A DNA stretch of 64,000 nucleotides from Tanytarsus gracilentus (GCA_038502055.1 JAXRKN010000037.1:6604501-6668500), one strand, 5' to 3'. Positions 49,601-62,044 are shown, numbered from the stretch's first letter. Translations and numbers: made by a program. The notes: generated by a model not told the origin, from the letters alone.

Positions 49601-51669
49601 TAATGAGCTGGCACGTTTTAATAAGATACTTCATCAATATCGACTTGTTAAGGAAAGTGGACCGGCTCACAAAAAGCGATTTACTGTCGTGCTTAAACTT
49701 GGCGACGAAGAATATGCGGCTGAGGATTTGAGTATTAAAAAAGCTCAACATGCAGCCGCTAAAGATGCCATTATGAAAACAGCTTACAAACATCCACCCT
49801 TTAAGAAAAATCGACAAATTAAAGGAGTGCAGCCGATAGGAAAGGGAAATTCCGGTAACATAACCCCGACTGTTGAACTCAATGCTTTGGCAATGAAACG
49901 TGGTGAACCGACAACGTACACAGTTATTAGCATGACACCGTCAAATCCAATGGGAACTAATCCGTTTGCTCAGCCACCGCCATCGTTTCGAGGAAGTTCA
50001 TCATTTCGAGGAAAATTTATGTCTCAGCGTGGAGGAGGTGCGATTTCAAGTCGCTTTAATCCACAATTTAATGGAACAGAAATTTTCCAAGCGACACTTA
50101 CAGTTGGCACTCGCGTTTTTACTGGAACTGGACCAACGCAGCAAGCAGCACGTCATGATGCCGCTGCAAGGTAAATTTTAATAATTATTTTTAAAATTCA
50201 CTTTTAAAACTCTTTAATTTTTTAGAGCTTTGGAAATTCTTAAACCACTCACGTCCGACAGTGAGTGTACAAAGTTAAGTACCAGTTTCGGATCAACTTG
50301 TAATAGCGAGAGTGGCGGAGATGACAGCCTCATTTCGGATATCAAATCACCAATTTCGATTGTTCATGAGATGGCATTAAAGCGAAAATTAACTGTGGCA
50401 TTTGAGGTGCAAAGTGAAAAAGGACCACCGCACATGAAAGTTTATACGACACTCTGCAAAGTTGGAACACTTGTGGTAATTTTTAAATTTATTTAAAATG
50501 TTGATTAATTTCTCTAATAAATTAAATATAATGTAGACCGAAGGTGAAGGAAACGGCAAAAAGCTTTCGAAAAAGAAAGCTGCTGAAAAAATGATGGATG
50601 AGCTTAAGAAATTACCACCGGTTTCGCCGCCTTCGCCACCGAGTCGAGCAAATCAAGGTCGAGGTCGCCGTAAACAACAAGAACAACAATTGCAGCAGCA
50701 ACAACAACAACAGTTACCTGTAAGATATTTTTTTTATCCTCGAATTACGTTTTAAATAAAACTAAATCTTTTTAGGTTGTCAAGAAAAAGAGTCGCAATT
50801 TGATTAAGGAAAAGCTTGAGCAGAGTGCCATTGCCGACGAAATCAATCCCATTTCGCAGCTTATACAAATTCAACAGGCTCGCAAGGAAAAAGAACCAAT
50901 TTATACGGTCATTGATGAGCGTGGGACACCACGTAGGCGTGAATTTGTTATTGAAGTGTCTGCCGGTGGAATGACATCAACCGGAACTGGACCGAATAAA
51001 AAAATTGCAAAGAAAATCGCAGCTGAAAATCTTCTCATCACAATGGGAGTTATGCAAGCTCCAGTTGTATCTGCTGAGTCGCCTCCAAAAGAGAGACAAC
51101 GAAGCGATAGAGGTGATAGAAGTGAGAGAGGTGATAGAAGCGACAGAAGCGATGGCGAGAAAAATAGAAAAGTTTCATTTAACGATCCAGACAAGAAATC
51201 GAAATCTACAAATCCACGTCAAATTGTTCCTGGAATTTTGCTTGTATCGTCAAGTGAATCATTTACAACTCCCACAACTAAACCAACTCCGACAACATCA
51301 CAAGCAACTACTGTTGCTGCTAAAGAACCCATCGAACAACCTCAACAAGCGGCTGAGAAACCATCAAGTCCTCACTCTAACAATTCGAGTAACAATGACA
51401 GTGGGATTGCTGAAAGTGGCGTTAGTCCTCGTGATCAACTTAATTATCTTGCACAGCTTATGGGCTTTACCGTTTCATATGCAGACTTTCCAAAAGGAAA
51501 TCACACGGAATTCCTTACACTCGTGACATTATCAACCGAACCACCTCAAATGAGTCACGGAAATGGTTCGAGTCGTGATGAGTCTCGAGATCATGCGGCT
51601 TTAAAAGCTCTTACTGCCCTCAGTGAGCTAGGACTTGACAATGTAAAGCCAAAAGGATCATCGAAATAA
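46673..51669 (+). CDS. stau: Staufen: multi-dsRBD mRNA-localisation protein
   Basis: Six coding exons: 46673-46767, 48899-49161, 49219-50170, 50226-50475, 50537-50719 and 50776-51669; 878 residues, all junctions in phase. The N-terminus is Gln/His-rich with a CAG/CAA tract. Five double-stranded-RNA-binding domains follow: dsRBD1 about 242-309, dsRBD2 about 335-443, dsRBD3 about 478-545, dsRBD4 about 603-673 and dsRBD5 about 798-869. dsRBD2 is split by a Pro/Gly/Phe-rich insert (about 358-406), a Staufen hallmark. dsRBD5 contains SYADFPKGNHTEFLT and in Drosophila serves as the Miranda-binding module. dsRBD4 begins NPISQLIQIQQARKEKEP, nearly identical to what I recall of the fly protein. A charged RGDRSERGDRSDRSDG-type tract lies at about 689-708. 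The protein acts in cytoplasmic RNP particles, for example in bicoid, oskar and prospero mRNA transport in Drosophila. Confidence 0.95.
46768..48898 (+). other. First intron of staufen (2.1 kb)
   Basis: Bounded by AG|GTATGT at 46767/46768 and ATATAG| at 48898. It is AT-rich; a GAGAGAGAGAGAGAG run is at about 47881-47895. No open frame inside looks like protein. It may hold regulatory sites or alternative start exons, but none is demonstrable. Confidence 0.7.
48945..48971 (+). repeat. CAG/CAA trinucleotide tract in staufen
   Basis: A mixed CAG/CAA run encodes the polyglutamine stretch near the N-terminus of Staufen. A second Gln run (about 50689-50715) precedes the last splice junction. Confidence 0.9.
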
Positions 51670-53169
51670 TAGCTGAACAACATATAAAAAAAATCCAAAA
51701 ATATATGCAAAATTGCAAGTGAAAAATGCAAAGGAAAAATTGAGAAAAAAAAGTAACGATGAATAATAATATGATGATGATTATGTGCAAATATTTTACT
51801 CTCCCCCTTTTTCTACTCCCGAATTATTAGCGAATTGAGATGTTATAGAATTGGTTCAGTGCTTTTCCTTTAACAATTATATCTATTGATTTCTTCTTTT
51901 TATAATTTTATTACTTTATTAGTTCATAATAATTTTTTGCTGAGAGAATATTTGCTGGAATTGAAACTATATACATTTAGACATCGCTCTCTCAATGTTT
52001 AAAAAGTCCTTTCTCGAAAATTTAAATTGTTTCTTTTTTTTTCACAAACTTGAAAATTTACTGCAATTATTATTGGAAATTAAAAAGTTAAAAAAAAATA
52101 CTAAATTTTATTGAATGTCTCTGCGGTTATGTATTTCTATATAAATATTGAAACGATGATTTTTGTGATGAGATGTGCAAGTGTGAAATATCCTAGCAGT
52201 TTTCAATTGAACTTTTTTGTTAAATTTGAGTACTAAATTTCAAAAGCATTTTGTAGTTTAACATTTTGAAATTTTTTGCATTCTCTTCCTCACAAAATCG
52301 TCGTTTAAATTAATCACTTATATTGACAGTTATTTTTTCATCATAAAAGTTGTCAAAGTAACGCGTCAAGTAGTTTGTAAAATATTTGAGAAATTTGTTC
52401 CTCAAAAAATCTGAAGTTAATTGAATCAGTCACGGATTTTTAGGGGAACATTTTTCATCCGAGAAAAATGTTTAAAATTATTGTCTTGCATAAATTTTTT
52501 TCTCTGCTTTAGTTGTTATCAAAATTTAAAATTTACGCGGCAAAAGGAAATTTTTCGATGTTAATGAAAAACTTTTTTTACAATGAATTAAATTTGAATG
52601 GTGAAAAAAAAGTCTTAAATCATTGTAAAAAATTTCTTGAATGAATAATCAGCGGTTGCACGGTGAAATGTTTTTTTGATTTTCCATGAAAAAAAAAACA
52701 AAAAAAATTAAAATTTCCTTTTGAAATGTGAAAAAAAAAATATTAAAATTTAGTTGAGTGAGAATTTTTTTCAATCATGTTGAAGTCAATATGATTGAAA
52801 AAGGCTTACCGTCAGTGCTGACTTTGGTCTTCATTGATGCTTGTTTAGTTAATATTATAAAATTGTTTTTCGTTTCTTTAAAAAGTTTTATTTATACCTA
52901 CTTTTATTCATAAAAAAACATAATGCATGTTCACTAAAATGTTTTTCGTAAAAATTATTTCTCTTCTGCAAAAAAAACGATAAAAATAAAAATTATTTGG
53001 AAAAGTGAAAATTCTTCATGTTTTTTAAGTTCGTAAGTTTTTTATTACACGACTTTTTTGCGAGAAAAAAAAGGTATTCAAAAATAAATAATTTCAAAAA
53101 AAGAAAATAAATTTTGTGATGACATAAAGAGTTGACATAGTATACAATTCAAAAATAAAGTTCATATGC
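51670..53169. other. Interval between convergent staufen and ST7-like genes
   Basis: 1.5 kb of AT-rich sequence that should hold both 3' untranslated regions. AATAAA words occur on the plus strand near 53108 and 53154, and TTTATT (AATAAA on the minus strand) occurs near 52888 and 52904. Nothing else is recognised. Confidence 0.55.
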
Positions 53170-54955
53170 TTAGTAATTCATCATTTCTTTGAGAAATTTA
53201 AATGGCGTTAGAAGAAAATTCAAGCCAGTTTGAGCAAAGACATACATTACATCGGGATACGAGTGTGTTAGGAGGGCAAGGAGAGCTGTGAATGAGCATA
53301 ATGCAGCGGTAAAGAGAATAAAGAAGGGAATTTCTTTTTTAGGATAAACCGAAAGTTCATGAAAGCTGGGTAAGAGTTCTCGGTCAGCACACTCGGTACA
53401 GACAGCTTGATACGGAAAAAATAGGTGGCCCTTTTGAAGTGGATAAGGAATTATTCGAAAAGTTCCTTCCCAGGTATTTTGTAGCAAATTGAGAGCTCCA
53501 TTAACATTTTTCCAATGTCTCAAATTGAAGAAAGCATACTGAAAGAGATTCACATTAAATTTATATTTTAAAAGATAGCAATTAACTTACCGCAAGTGCC
53601 TCACTGTCGCCTCTTTTTAAAACATGTTCAGATGGAAAAATGAGCTTTTTCATCTCTAGCAAGTACTTGGGTACGTGAGGATTAAATTCGACCGCCCTAT
53701 GGATCGCTTCTACAGCCTGCAATTCATTCGCTGTTAATCCCTTTCGACTAGCATTTTCAGGTGAAAACTTTTCAGCAACAACTCGTGCCTTTAGAAGAGC
53801 CGAAGTGTAGACTATTGCTGCCGATTTAGGAAGTGAAATATCATCATATTTAGCCAACACTGACGCACAATCAGCGTAGAGTTTCATTTGCAGCAACACT
53901 TCAAGGAGGTTTTCATGGACATTTAGTACAGAGATAATACTTGATGGCGGTTCCTTCGTCAGATCACGAAAAATCTTTGCGGCCTCCTTCAGTCTGCCCA
54001 GCTTTCTCGAGCACATTGCTAGTCGCCGCTTTATGTAAATGACAACGTTTGCATCTCGACGGTGAGCGGACTCAAAAAGAGATCCTTGATATCCTTGAGA
54101 TTTCTTATAGTTGATTTCAGCGACTTTAAGTGATTGTTTTAAAATGATTTCAGCCTCAACAATTGTCGTTGCCTCCTCTTCAGCAAGTAAGATGTATGCA
54201 CATGCATTCTCAGGATTTATTTCTAGGGCTTTGTGCGCTGTTTTAATGCGAGTCACTGGATTTCTTTCACGCCACGCATGGTTCATCATCTCATAGTCGG
54301 TTTTACCATTATCAAGTTCACATGTAAAAAAAGTTTGATGATCTTGTGCTGATAAGTTCATGTCATAGTAGGTTAGCGGTTCCTTATTTGTACTCCAAAA
54401 GAACCGCTGATATTCACTCCTAAAATAATTAAAAGAAGGTCACTGACAATCTGCCTTAAAGTAAAATTAAATTACCCTCGAAACAGATTGAACGGATTCC
54501 TCCACACTTTGAGCTCAAACTGAGAATTTCCATTTTGTTCGCTGGGAGGATTTTCATTTGACGAGAGGAATGGACTCAGATGGTTCAAGGAGATTTGTTC
54601 TGAAGAATGAGAATTATGCGGCAGTTCGAAGAAAATAAAAATTTAACTTACCAATAAATGAAATCCCATACTGGATGTTTAAAATAGAATAAAAATTAGT
54701 AATTGATTAATGTTAATTTGACGAAATAAAGTGTAATTACCTTTCTGAAGTAAATCCACTCGCAGATTAAAATTAATCCTGCATAGATTGAAACATTTAG
54801 TATTTAATCGAAATCAAAATCAGAACTTTCAAATTTCAAGATTTTCATGACTTTTAGACATCTAAAAGAAAACTTTTTGACATACCCGAAATCAGTGAAG
54901 ACGTGCCTGTTAAGGCAACATAAAACTTAGGCGAGAGGTTATTTAAATCAAACAT
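53170..54955 (-). CDS. ST7-family (suppressor of tumorigenicity 7) membrane protein
   Basis: Six coding exons: 54886-54955, 54741-54778, 54652-54670, 54476-54599, 53591-54419 and 53170-53538; 482 residues, all phases consistent. The start [20 protein letters not shown] leads into a hydrophobic segment ending [12 protein letters not shown] (likely membrane span). Then come [30 protein letters not shown] and [20 protein letters not shown]. The core contains [21 protein letters not shown] and [20 protein letters not shown], all closely matching the ST7 domain, followed by [16 protein letters not shown]. The C-terminus holds a second hydrophobic stretch, [20 protein letters not shown]. Family function is poorly defined; vertebrate ST7 was proposed to influence extracellular-matrix gene expression. 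One exon is only 19 bases. The gene starts 198 bases from BCAS2 on the opposite strand. Confidence 0.92.
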
Positions 54956-55153
54956 TTTTTTAATTTACTTCATTTACTTCATTGAAAAATGATTTTTTGA
55001 TCGCAGAATTTTTAGAACTAATTTTGTGCTAAAATATTAAATTTTTCAGTTTCTCACTGTAAAAAGTGCTAAAAAATTATTTGTCAACAAAAGCTGAAAT
55101 TTTTCGAAATAATTTTAATTTTTAGAGTAATTAAGAAAAGAAACAAACCGGAA
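54956..55153. promoter_or_regulatory. Shared divergent promoter of ST7-like gene and BCAS2
   Basis: Only 198 bases separate the two start codons, which face away from each other. Both leaders and both promoters must therefore overlap or nearly touch here, unless untranslated exons lie inside the neighbouring gene. I see no TATA box placed convincingly for either gene. Confidence 0.6.
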
Positions 55154-55941
55154 ATGACTGCAGAGATTCTCGTGGATGCTCTTCCTTACTTTGACACTGG
55201 ATTCGATGAGCCGGGAGTCCGAGAAATGGTAAAATTACACATAAATTTCTTTTGTTTACAAAAAGTTAATGATGAAAATATTTTTTTAAGGCTCTCGCAA
55301 TGGTCGATGAAGAATGTCGTAGATATAAGCCAACAAAGAATTATCTCGACCATTTGCCGCCACTAAACACGGCCAGCTTTGAGACTGAGCTTATGCGTAG
55401 TGAATTTCATCGAATCGAAGGAGGAGTTCGCATGGAAACGATGAACACGAAACGATATGAACTGCCAGCGCCTCCAAGCGGAAAGCTGGGTGAGATCCAG
55501 GCGTGGCAGGAAAGTGTTGACAACTCATTTGCACAGCTAGAGCATCAATCTATTCGATTACTTAATCTTGAGCTTCTCGAAAAATATGGATGTGAGGCAT
55601 GGAAAGCGGGTTTAGAAGTTCTTGTTGGACTCAATGCTAAAGCTCAGAAAGAACTATCGGATCTAAGAAAAGAGATTCAAGACGTTAATTGGAGTCGCAA
55701 AAACAAACAATTACAAACTGGAAATCAACTTAATCGTCTAAATAATCAGTGGGTATCGCTCGTGTCCTGCAACTTTGAAATTGAGTCCGCTATCAAGCAA
55801 ATCGAGCAACAAATCTACAATATTAAACAGACGCAGAAGCAAGATGATGACGAGGTTAAAGCTGAAGATGTTGCGGAAGTTCATTCAAATGGCAACGGAG
55901 AAAATAATGGTGTAACCGAAGAGGATCAAGAACTGGAATAA
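55154..55941 (+). CDS. BCAS2: BCAS2/SPF27, core subunit of the Prp19 (NTC) spliceosome complex
   Basis: Two exons, 55154-55228 and 55291-55941, separated by a 62-base intron; 241 residues. The start ILVDALPYFDTGFDEPGVRE and RRYKPTKNYLDHLPPLN match the conserved N-terminus of BCAS2/SPF27. KRYELPAPPSGKLGEIQAWQ follows. The C-terminal half is a long helical, coiled-coil-like region (AQKELSDLRKEIQDVNW, NNQWVSLVSCNFEIESAIKQ) with an acidic tail. In other eukaryotes the protein binds Prp19 and CDC5L and is needed for spliceosome activation in the nucleus. The length is slightly above human BCAS2 (about 225 residues) because of the Glu/Asp/Asn-rich tail. Confidence 0.95.
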
Positions 55942-56011
55942 ATGACTCTGATATAAAATGACGGTTTTATTTAATTCAGCATTGAGCGATTGTGTAATTT
56001 GAATTCAGTCT

Positions 56012-56017
56012 TTTATT
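56012..56017 (-). terminator. Candidate poly(A) signal of the MYND-Tudor gene
   Basis: TTTATT on the plus strand reads AATAAA on the minus strand, about 140 bases after that gene's stop codon. If used, the two convergent transcripts overlap at their 3' ends. Confidence 0.5.
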
Positions 56018-56022
56018 CGTTC

Positions 56023-56028
56023 AATAAA
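56023..56028 (+). terminator. Poly(A) signal of BCAS2
   Basis: AATAAA lies 82 bases after the stop codon. It is six bases beyond the inverted signal of the converging gene. Confidence 0.6.
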
Positions 56029-56157
56029 CTTATTATTTTTTACAAAACTGAAAGCAATTAAACATATTCCATATCCTGGTTATTCGAGTACATACAATAA
56101 ACTAAATTATTCTCTTGTTTGAGTTAGAAATGAAGAAAATTACATGATTGAGAATTT

Positions 56158-57920
56158 TTAATTCTTAAAGACAACAAGCGAGTCATCGATGGTGATCAAG
56201 TACTTTCGGTTTTCGTTTAACTCGATGAAGCCTTCGAAGCTCGTAGCATTTTCGAGTTTTTCGACAGTTTTTTGAAAATCGACGCTTTCCCAACTCTTAC
56301 CAGACTTCAATTTGACATTCACGTTCTTTGAAATGACTGGAATATCTGCAATTTCCTTTGGCATTTTCCAAATGTTTTCGGGAACAGTGAGAAAGACGCA
56401 ACTCCAGTCCAAGAACGCAAGTTTGTATTTGCCATCTTTATAGCCAACATTTACAGCGCGATAGATTTCATCGTCCGTATACGATACCAATGTTAATTCT
56501 CCAGTTCTAAAATTAATTTTAAGTTAGTTCTTAATAATAAAATTAAATAAAGTTATTTTACCCAGGCTTGAAGTTGTTTTTGTCTTGATTTTCTTCGATG
56601 TAGCTAATCATCTTGTCGTACAAAATGTCAGAAATTTCTTGATTTTGATCCGAGACCAGAGCAACACGGAGCTTTCCTTCTTTGATTTTATGTCCGTCCA
56701 AAAGCATAAATGGCTGATTACCCGCTGGAAATTTCTTAAATTTCATTTGATCGATGGTCAAAAGTGAATTCTCAGTCGCTTGTTGCGGTTCCTCTTTAAT
56801 CGTTGATTTCTCGACAAACAGTTCTACCATTGAGATTCCATCATAATTTGCATTGATCAAACGAATTTCAAGGTGTTCGCCAAGTTTGATGTTCGCGGTG
56901 CTGGCAAATTGAATTTTGTAGGCAAATGCATTAACGATGAGTTCTCGCTCGAGCGGATATTTGAGAGGATAATTTCCAAGCGTTAAATTATAATTTTTGC
57001 CAGTATCGATGTTCTCGAGGATGACTTCAGCGCCGAAGACAACTTTGCAGCGCATCCAATTATCATCAATGAAAGCCATAATCAACGAGTTGTAGTTTTT
57101 AAGTGTGTCGAGATTGAGAAGTGGAATTCCGTTGCTCTCGTAGTCTGAATTGATGATCATTTGATTGGAAATGATGGCGAAGACATCCTTTTCCAAATTA
57201 ACGCTGTAAATCATCTTGCTTTCATCAAAAGAAGTGACAACAACTTCAAAATATCCCTGAGAGTCCTTGATCTTTTCATCAATCGGAGCTGGAGTTTTAA
57301 ACTTGAGTGATGCTGCCTTCGAAGGATTTAAATGGAGATTTTGAATATCCTTAGTGATCTGTTTCACGTCTTTGCTGTCATCAGATTTCGTAGCAATGCC
57401 ATTCTTACAAGCTTCTCTAGTAATGTTTATTGTGCTCGATGACGCAGATAAAGGCTCTTCGGAAAATGAACTCTTCTCTACAGCACGTCTCAACCGTTTT
57501 TGAACACTTTCGCCCTTAATTCCATTTTTGACATTATCGGGAAGTCTCGATTCCATTACACGCAATGCCAGTGGCTTAACTATCTTGTTTTCTTCCATCG
57601 AATGATAATGCTTGTGATCATTCGCGTCCTGGATGTTTCGAAAATCATTATTGAGGTTATGTCTTAATTTTAATTAAATTTTACTTACGCTGTATTGACA
57701 TTCAAGGTCACAATAAGCAATTTTACATCCAGCGCATCGTGTGTACAGACGCTTGTTGCAGACATAGCAAACTTCACTTTGATAAACTTGTTCTGGATCC
57801 TGAAAATTTAAATTTCATATTTCTGGGTGTTCTTAAACGTGGCAAGACACAAACCTTTGTGTTATTCATGATTAAGAGTCTTTCTTTTATCACTTGTGAC
57901 TTTGTAATCCAGTCAAAATC
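56158..57920 (-). CDS. MYND zinc-finger protein with two Tudor-type regions (probable piRNA-pathway factor)
   Basis: Four exons: 57855-57920, 57689-57799, 56562-57628 and 56158-56506; phases match, giving 530 codons plus stop. The first exon begins after an apparent acceptor (AATTTAAG at 57921), so further exons may exist; otherwise Met at 57869 (MNNTK) would start a 513-residue protein. In 530-residue numbering the MYND finger uses C33, C36, C44, C47, C52, C56, H64 and H68 (CYVCNKRLYTRCAGCKIAYC). A first Tudor-like region lies around 185-310 (core about 236-274; IMAFIDDNWMRCKVVF, ILENIDTG). The second lies near 400-470 (GELTLVSYTDDEIYRAV, KYKLAFLDW). MYND plus Tudor proteins such as Drosophila Veneno and vertebrate TDRD1 work in germline piRNA granules, and Vreteno is another fly relative to compare. 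I cannot assign exact orthology. Confidence 0.8.
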
Positions 57921-60900
57921 CTTAAATTAGACAAATATTTTGAAAAAAAAATTGGAAATTTAATTTTGTTGAAATTTTCTTGTTTTTTTAATGCTTTTTA
58001 CTAAACCTCGATTTTGATCAACTTGAGACAACTTATTAAAGTTAAAGTAGATACTTGTAACAATAAAACAAACTTAAAATGATTTTTTTTGAATAATTAA
58101 ATTTTCACAGCTCGCTGTTTGCTTTCTTCAATTGTTTTTTGTAACGGATTTAAAAAATTCAAACTACAATGCGCACTGTTCTCAAAATTAATTTTAATAA
58201 TCTTTTGATTACATAAAAATTTTGCCATTAAGACGAAGGAGAAGTGTGCAGAAAAGAGACGTAAGAAAATTGGCACAGCTTCTGTGCAAACACGCAAAAG
58301 TTTCTCATGATGAGCAAAAAAATGAGACTGCTTAAAAATCAAGGGTTGATAAATTTGAAAACATTTTAAAAAAATATGCAAAAAAATAAGCAATTCCTGT
58401 TGTAGTTTAAAAAATTAATAATTTTTTTAATTAAAAAAAATTCACAAATTTGTCTCACTCTAATTTGCATTTTTAAAACAAACATCGGCTTTTTCTTGTT
58501 TTCTTTATGTTGCAAAATTTTTTTATGAATGCTCATGTGAGTAACGAAAACATTTTTTTTTTGGAAAAATCCTCGCGGGAGAATGCAATCATTGCACATT
58601 TTTTCAGAAGTTGTTCAATCTTGTCATTATTTCCCGTGCAAAAGAAAATTTGCTAACAAAATCGCAGTAAAAACTCATATTTTTTTTCTTTAAAAATTCA
58701 ATTAAAAATTTTTTCAGTTCCTATTCGGCACAAAAAAAATTAATGATTTTTTATCATGAGCATCAAATCTTATCTTAAGACAACATACAAAATTTATTCA
58801 AAACCACTCCCAGCCTCTCTCCCTACCTAAATATTTGGCTTTGATTAATTTTTCGCTGCACACATTTTTAAAAATTCGTAATTATGCACTTTAAATAAAT
58901 TCTTCAATGCCCACGAGACATTTAATATTTGTTTTTTTACTCTTATATCAAATCATCAGCGAAGGCACTAAAACAATCACAAAAGGCGCAAGAATTTACA
59001 TGCAAGAGTGAGAATCCGCCACCTGCCTTAGCAATGATTTTGCCGTCTCGAAAATTGATTGCAAATAACGATGCACTTTAAAGTTTATTATGCGTTCATA
59101 AATCGGGAGAAAAACAAACAAGAAATTAAACATGATAATGATGATGATATGATGCACGAGGAATGATAAATATATGCACAAAGGCAAAATCATTCATCAA
59201 AGTGAAGAAAAAAAATCGTTTCATTCTAATCAAAAAATTTGTTACCTTCTCATTCACTTGAGGTGCATAATTTGAGATCACTTTAAAGTTTACTTTATAA
59301 CACATCGCATCACATTTCATACAAAATACACCTTTAAAGACAACAAAGGGATGTCAAATATTTGAAAACCATCAATTATCTCCACTGGACCCTTTTCTCA
59401 TCTTCTTCTCCATGCTGAGTGCATTATAAACTGACCTTCGGTGGGGACATCAAAGTCATTATTATTTAAGCTAGTTCCAACAAGATTCCGCAAAGAGGCC
59501 AATATTTTTCATTATTTCCCTCTGTTTCTCTGGCCCTCTCCTATGCTGAAGCATTAATCAAATTATATCGCAGTTATTGTTTGATTTTTGTGATGCATTG
59601 TAGATTTTATTTTAAAATTGTGTTTTTGATGATTGATGAAAGCATTAATTAATTTTTTCTTCTTAAATTTTGAGGATTTAATGCGTGATAATGATTCAGA
59701 CGAGATCATAAATTTGCAATTTGCTGTTGCAATTACTTGTTAATCCTCACTCACTCCATATATTAATTTATATGGTCACAAAACGACCAAATTGCATGCT
59801 GGTGCGATGATGATGGAAATTATAAGGAGTGAAATTGAAAATTTTAATATCAACCACACGAATCTTGTTTTAAATTAAGTGCTGATGATCTTCACAACCA
59901 CCAATTTACGACCAACGACTTGAGGAGGTTGAAGTGACTGATAATCTGTGATTTCCTTTATCACTATGGCTAACAAGTTTGCTTCGAAGGACTTTCTGGT
60001 CAAATTATTAGACAAAAATCACTCATCATTTATCAAATGTGTCGAGAATGTGGCGAAAAAGATACGGAAATGTCCAAGAGAAACAAAAGAAAGAAGAAAT
60101 GAAAAGAGAGAAAGAATTTATGACTTTACATTAATCTTCTGTCCATGAAAATTGGATTTTTAGAAGTTTCCGCTCTCGACACGTTATCAAAAATCCTTAA
60201 ATTGAATGTTCTTGGGAACTTCCTGTAAGAAATATAAATAAGAAGCGATTTGTTCATTTTTAATATAAAACATTTAATATATTCACATTTTTTCCATTAC
60301 TTTTCTCATGCGTGTAGTTTTTTTGTGTAATTGGATTTCATCATATTTTTCTGCCTTTTGTCTTAATAAAAATTAATACATGCTTCATATTCAGGTTGCT
60401 GTCTTTCATTGAGGTTAAGATCGGAAAATTTCAACAGTTAGATCATTTAAATAAAAACTTTTTAATTCAACGGCTTTTTTACAGTGAGACAAAAATTTAA
60501 TTTATGTGACATTAAACAAATGTTTCTTAACCTCAAATTCTTTAATTTTTGAAATTTTTCCCGTTTTGTTTTCTTTTAATATATTCTTTTTTAAATTTTG
60601 TCTGTGACTTTTCTAAAACTTTTTAGTAAATTTTCAATTTTATTGTGTTTGTGTTCCTAATTTTCATCTTCAACCCACATTTCGATACATCGCTTTAAAC
60701 GATTTTTATCACCCAATCGCATATTGCGTGTGTGTTTAAAAAAACTTATTTACGCTTTTAAATTTTTAGTAAAAGGAACAGGAGTTGACACATTCATCAA
60801 AAAAGCTCTCATTACGATGAATTACTTTAATCATCTTCATATTTTAAAGGCTTGCATATTTAGATGTTGTGAAATTTTGCTCTTAAGCCTTTATAAAAAA

Positions 60901-62044
60901 AATATTTTTTAAAAATGTGTTAGTGTACGGTTTGTGATTTCAATGTTGTGTCTTGATCATAACTTTATATAAGAGAATAGAACATTTTACTTAAAATCTA
61001 ATTTTTTTCTCATCATTACATAGTTCATATTCATGTAAAAATATTTATGGCCCTGTAAGGAATTTTACTGTTCTTCATTTTTTATCGAAAATTCAATCAA
61101 AATGGAAAAGGAAATTGATTTTTTTCGAATAATTTAATTATGGCAAGAAAATGAATAAACTTTTTTAATTTTCAAGAGTTTTTTAATTAATTAAACAAAA
61201 TATTTTCCTTCTCTAATTCGATTGAAATTTTCAATTTATTTCTCTCTCGTAATTTTAATGTTTTCTAAACACGAAGTTTTCTTTTGTTCCATTTAACATT
61301 GAGAGAAAGGTAAATTTTGTGTAATTTCCAGATTTTAGAAAAAAATTTAAACGTTTCCAATTTTTTTTATCAGCCAATTTTGCACCCTAACTTTGCAACT
61401 CTTTAAGAGGATCGCATTCAATCAATTCTATTAAAAATTCGTATCGAAAAACTATTTAATTTTCTGAGGTGGATCTAGGATCCGTTCTTGCATCAATTAA
61501 CACTTTTAAAGAATAAAATCTCGACTCACATTTTTTTAAGAATCATCATCGGACTCTAAATTTTTTCATTATCTTAAATCACTATTTTTTTTATTCCAAT
61601 TCAACATTCGTCAGAGTAAAAAACTACCTCTCACACTTTCAAAAATTCTAATGAAAACTAAAAGATACCTCGAGTCAATTGACATCATTTTTTTGTTGAA
61701 AGGAAACTTTAAAAAAAAATCTAAAAACACATTTGAGAAATTAGTTAAATAATAAATACTTAATAGAACTCTTTTCTCTTAGTCTTCAAATATCAAAAAA
61801 TCTTTTGCGAGATTTTTTCCATTATCAATTAAGTACTTCTTCCTCCTCACTTTCTTGTACAAAAAAACTTTAACAACAATGCACTCGTTCCTCATTTCCT
61901 TTCATCGCAAACTTAATTATGCACTTAAGTTTTACATACAAAAAAGTTTTTCTTTTGACTTTGCTTTTGCGTTCGTTTTCATCATCACATGTGTTGAAAA
62001 ACTTTTCATCTCTCTCTCCCTATACAACTCAATATTAAGCTCAC
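57921..62044. other. AT-rich interval with nothing recognised
   Basis: About 4.1 kb. It should include the upstream part of the MYND-Tudor gene (promoter, perhaps a leader exon). No open frame looks like protein: the 66-codon frame at 59948-60148 and the 98-codon frame at 58097-58393 have no domain. No tandem array or tRNA-like fold is evident. Confidence 0.5.

Noticed and set aside
51005..51526. 173-codon plus-strand frame overlapping staufen
   Set aside because: It is an alternate-frame shadow of the last staufen exon, which encodes dsRBD4 and dsRBD5.
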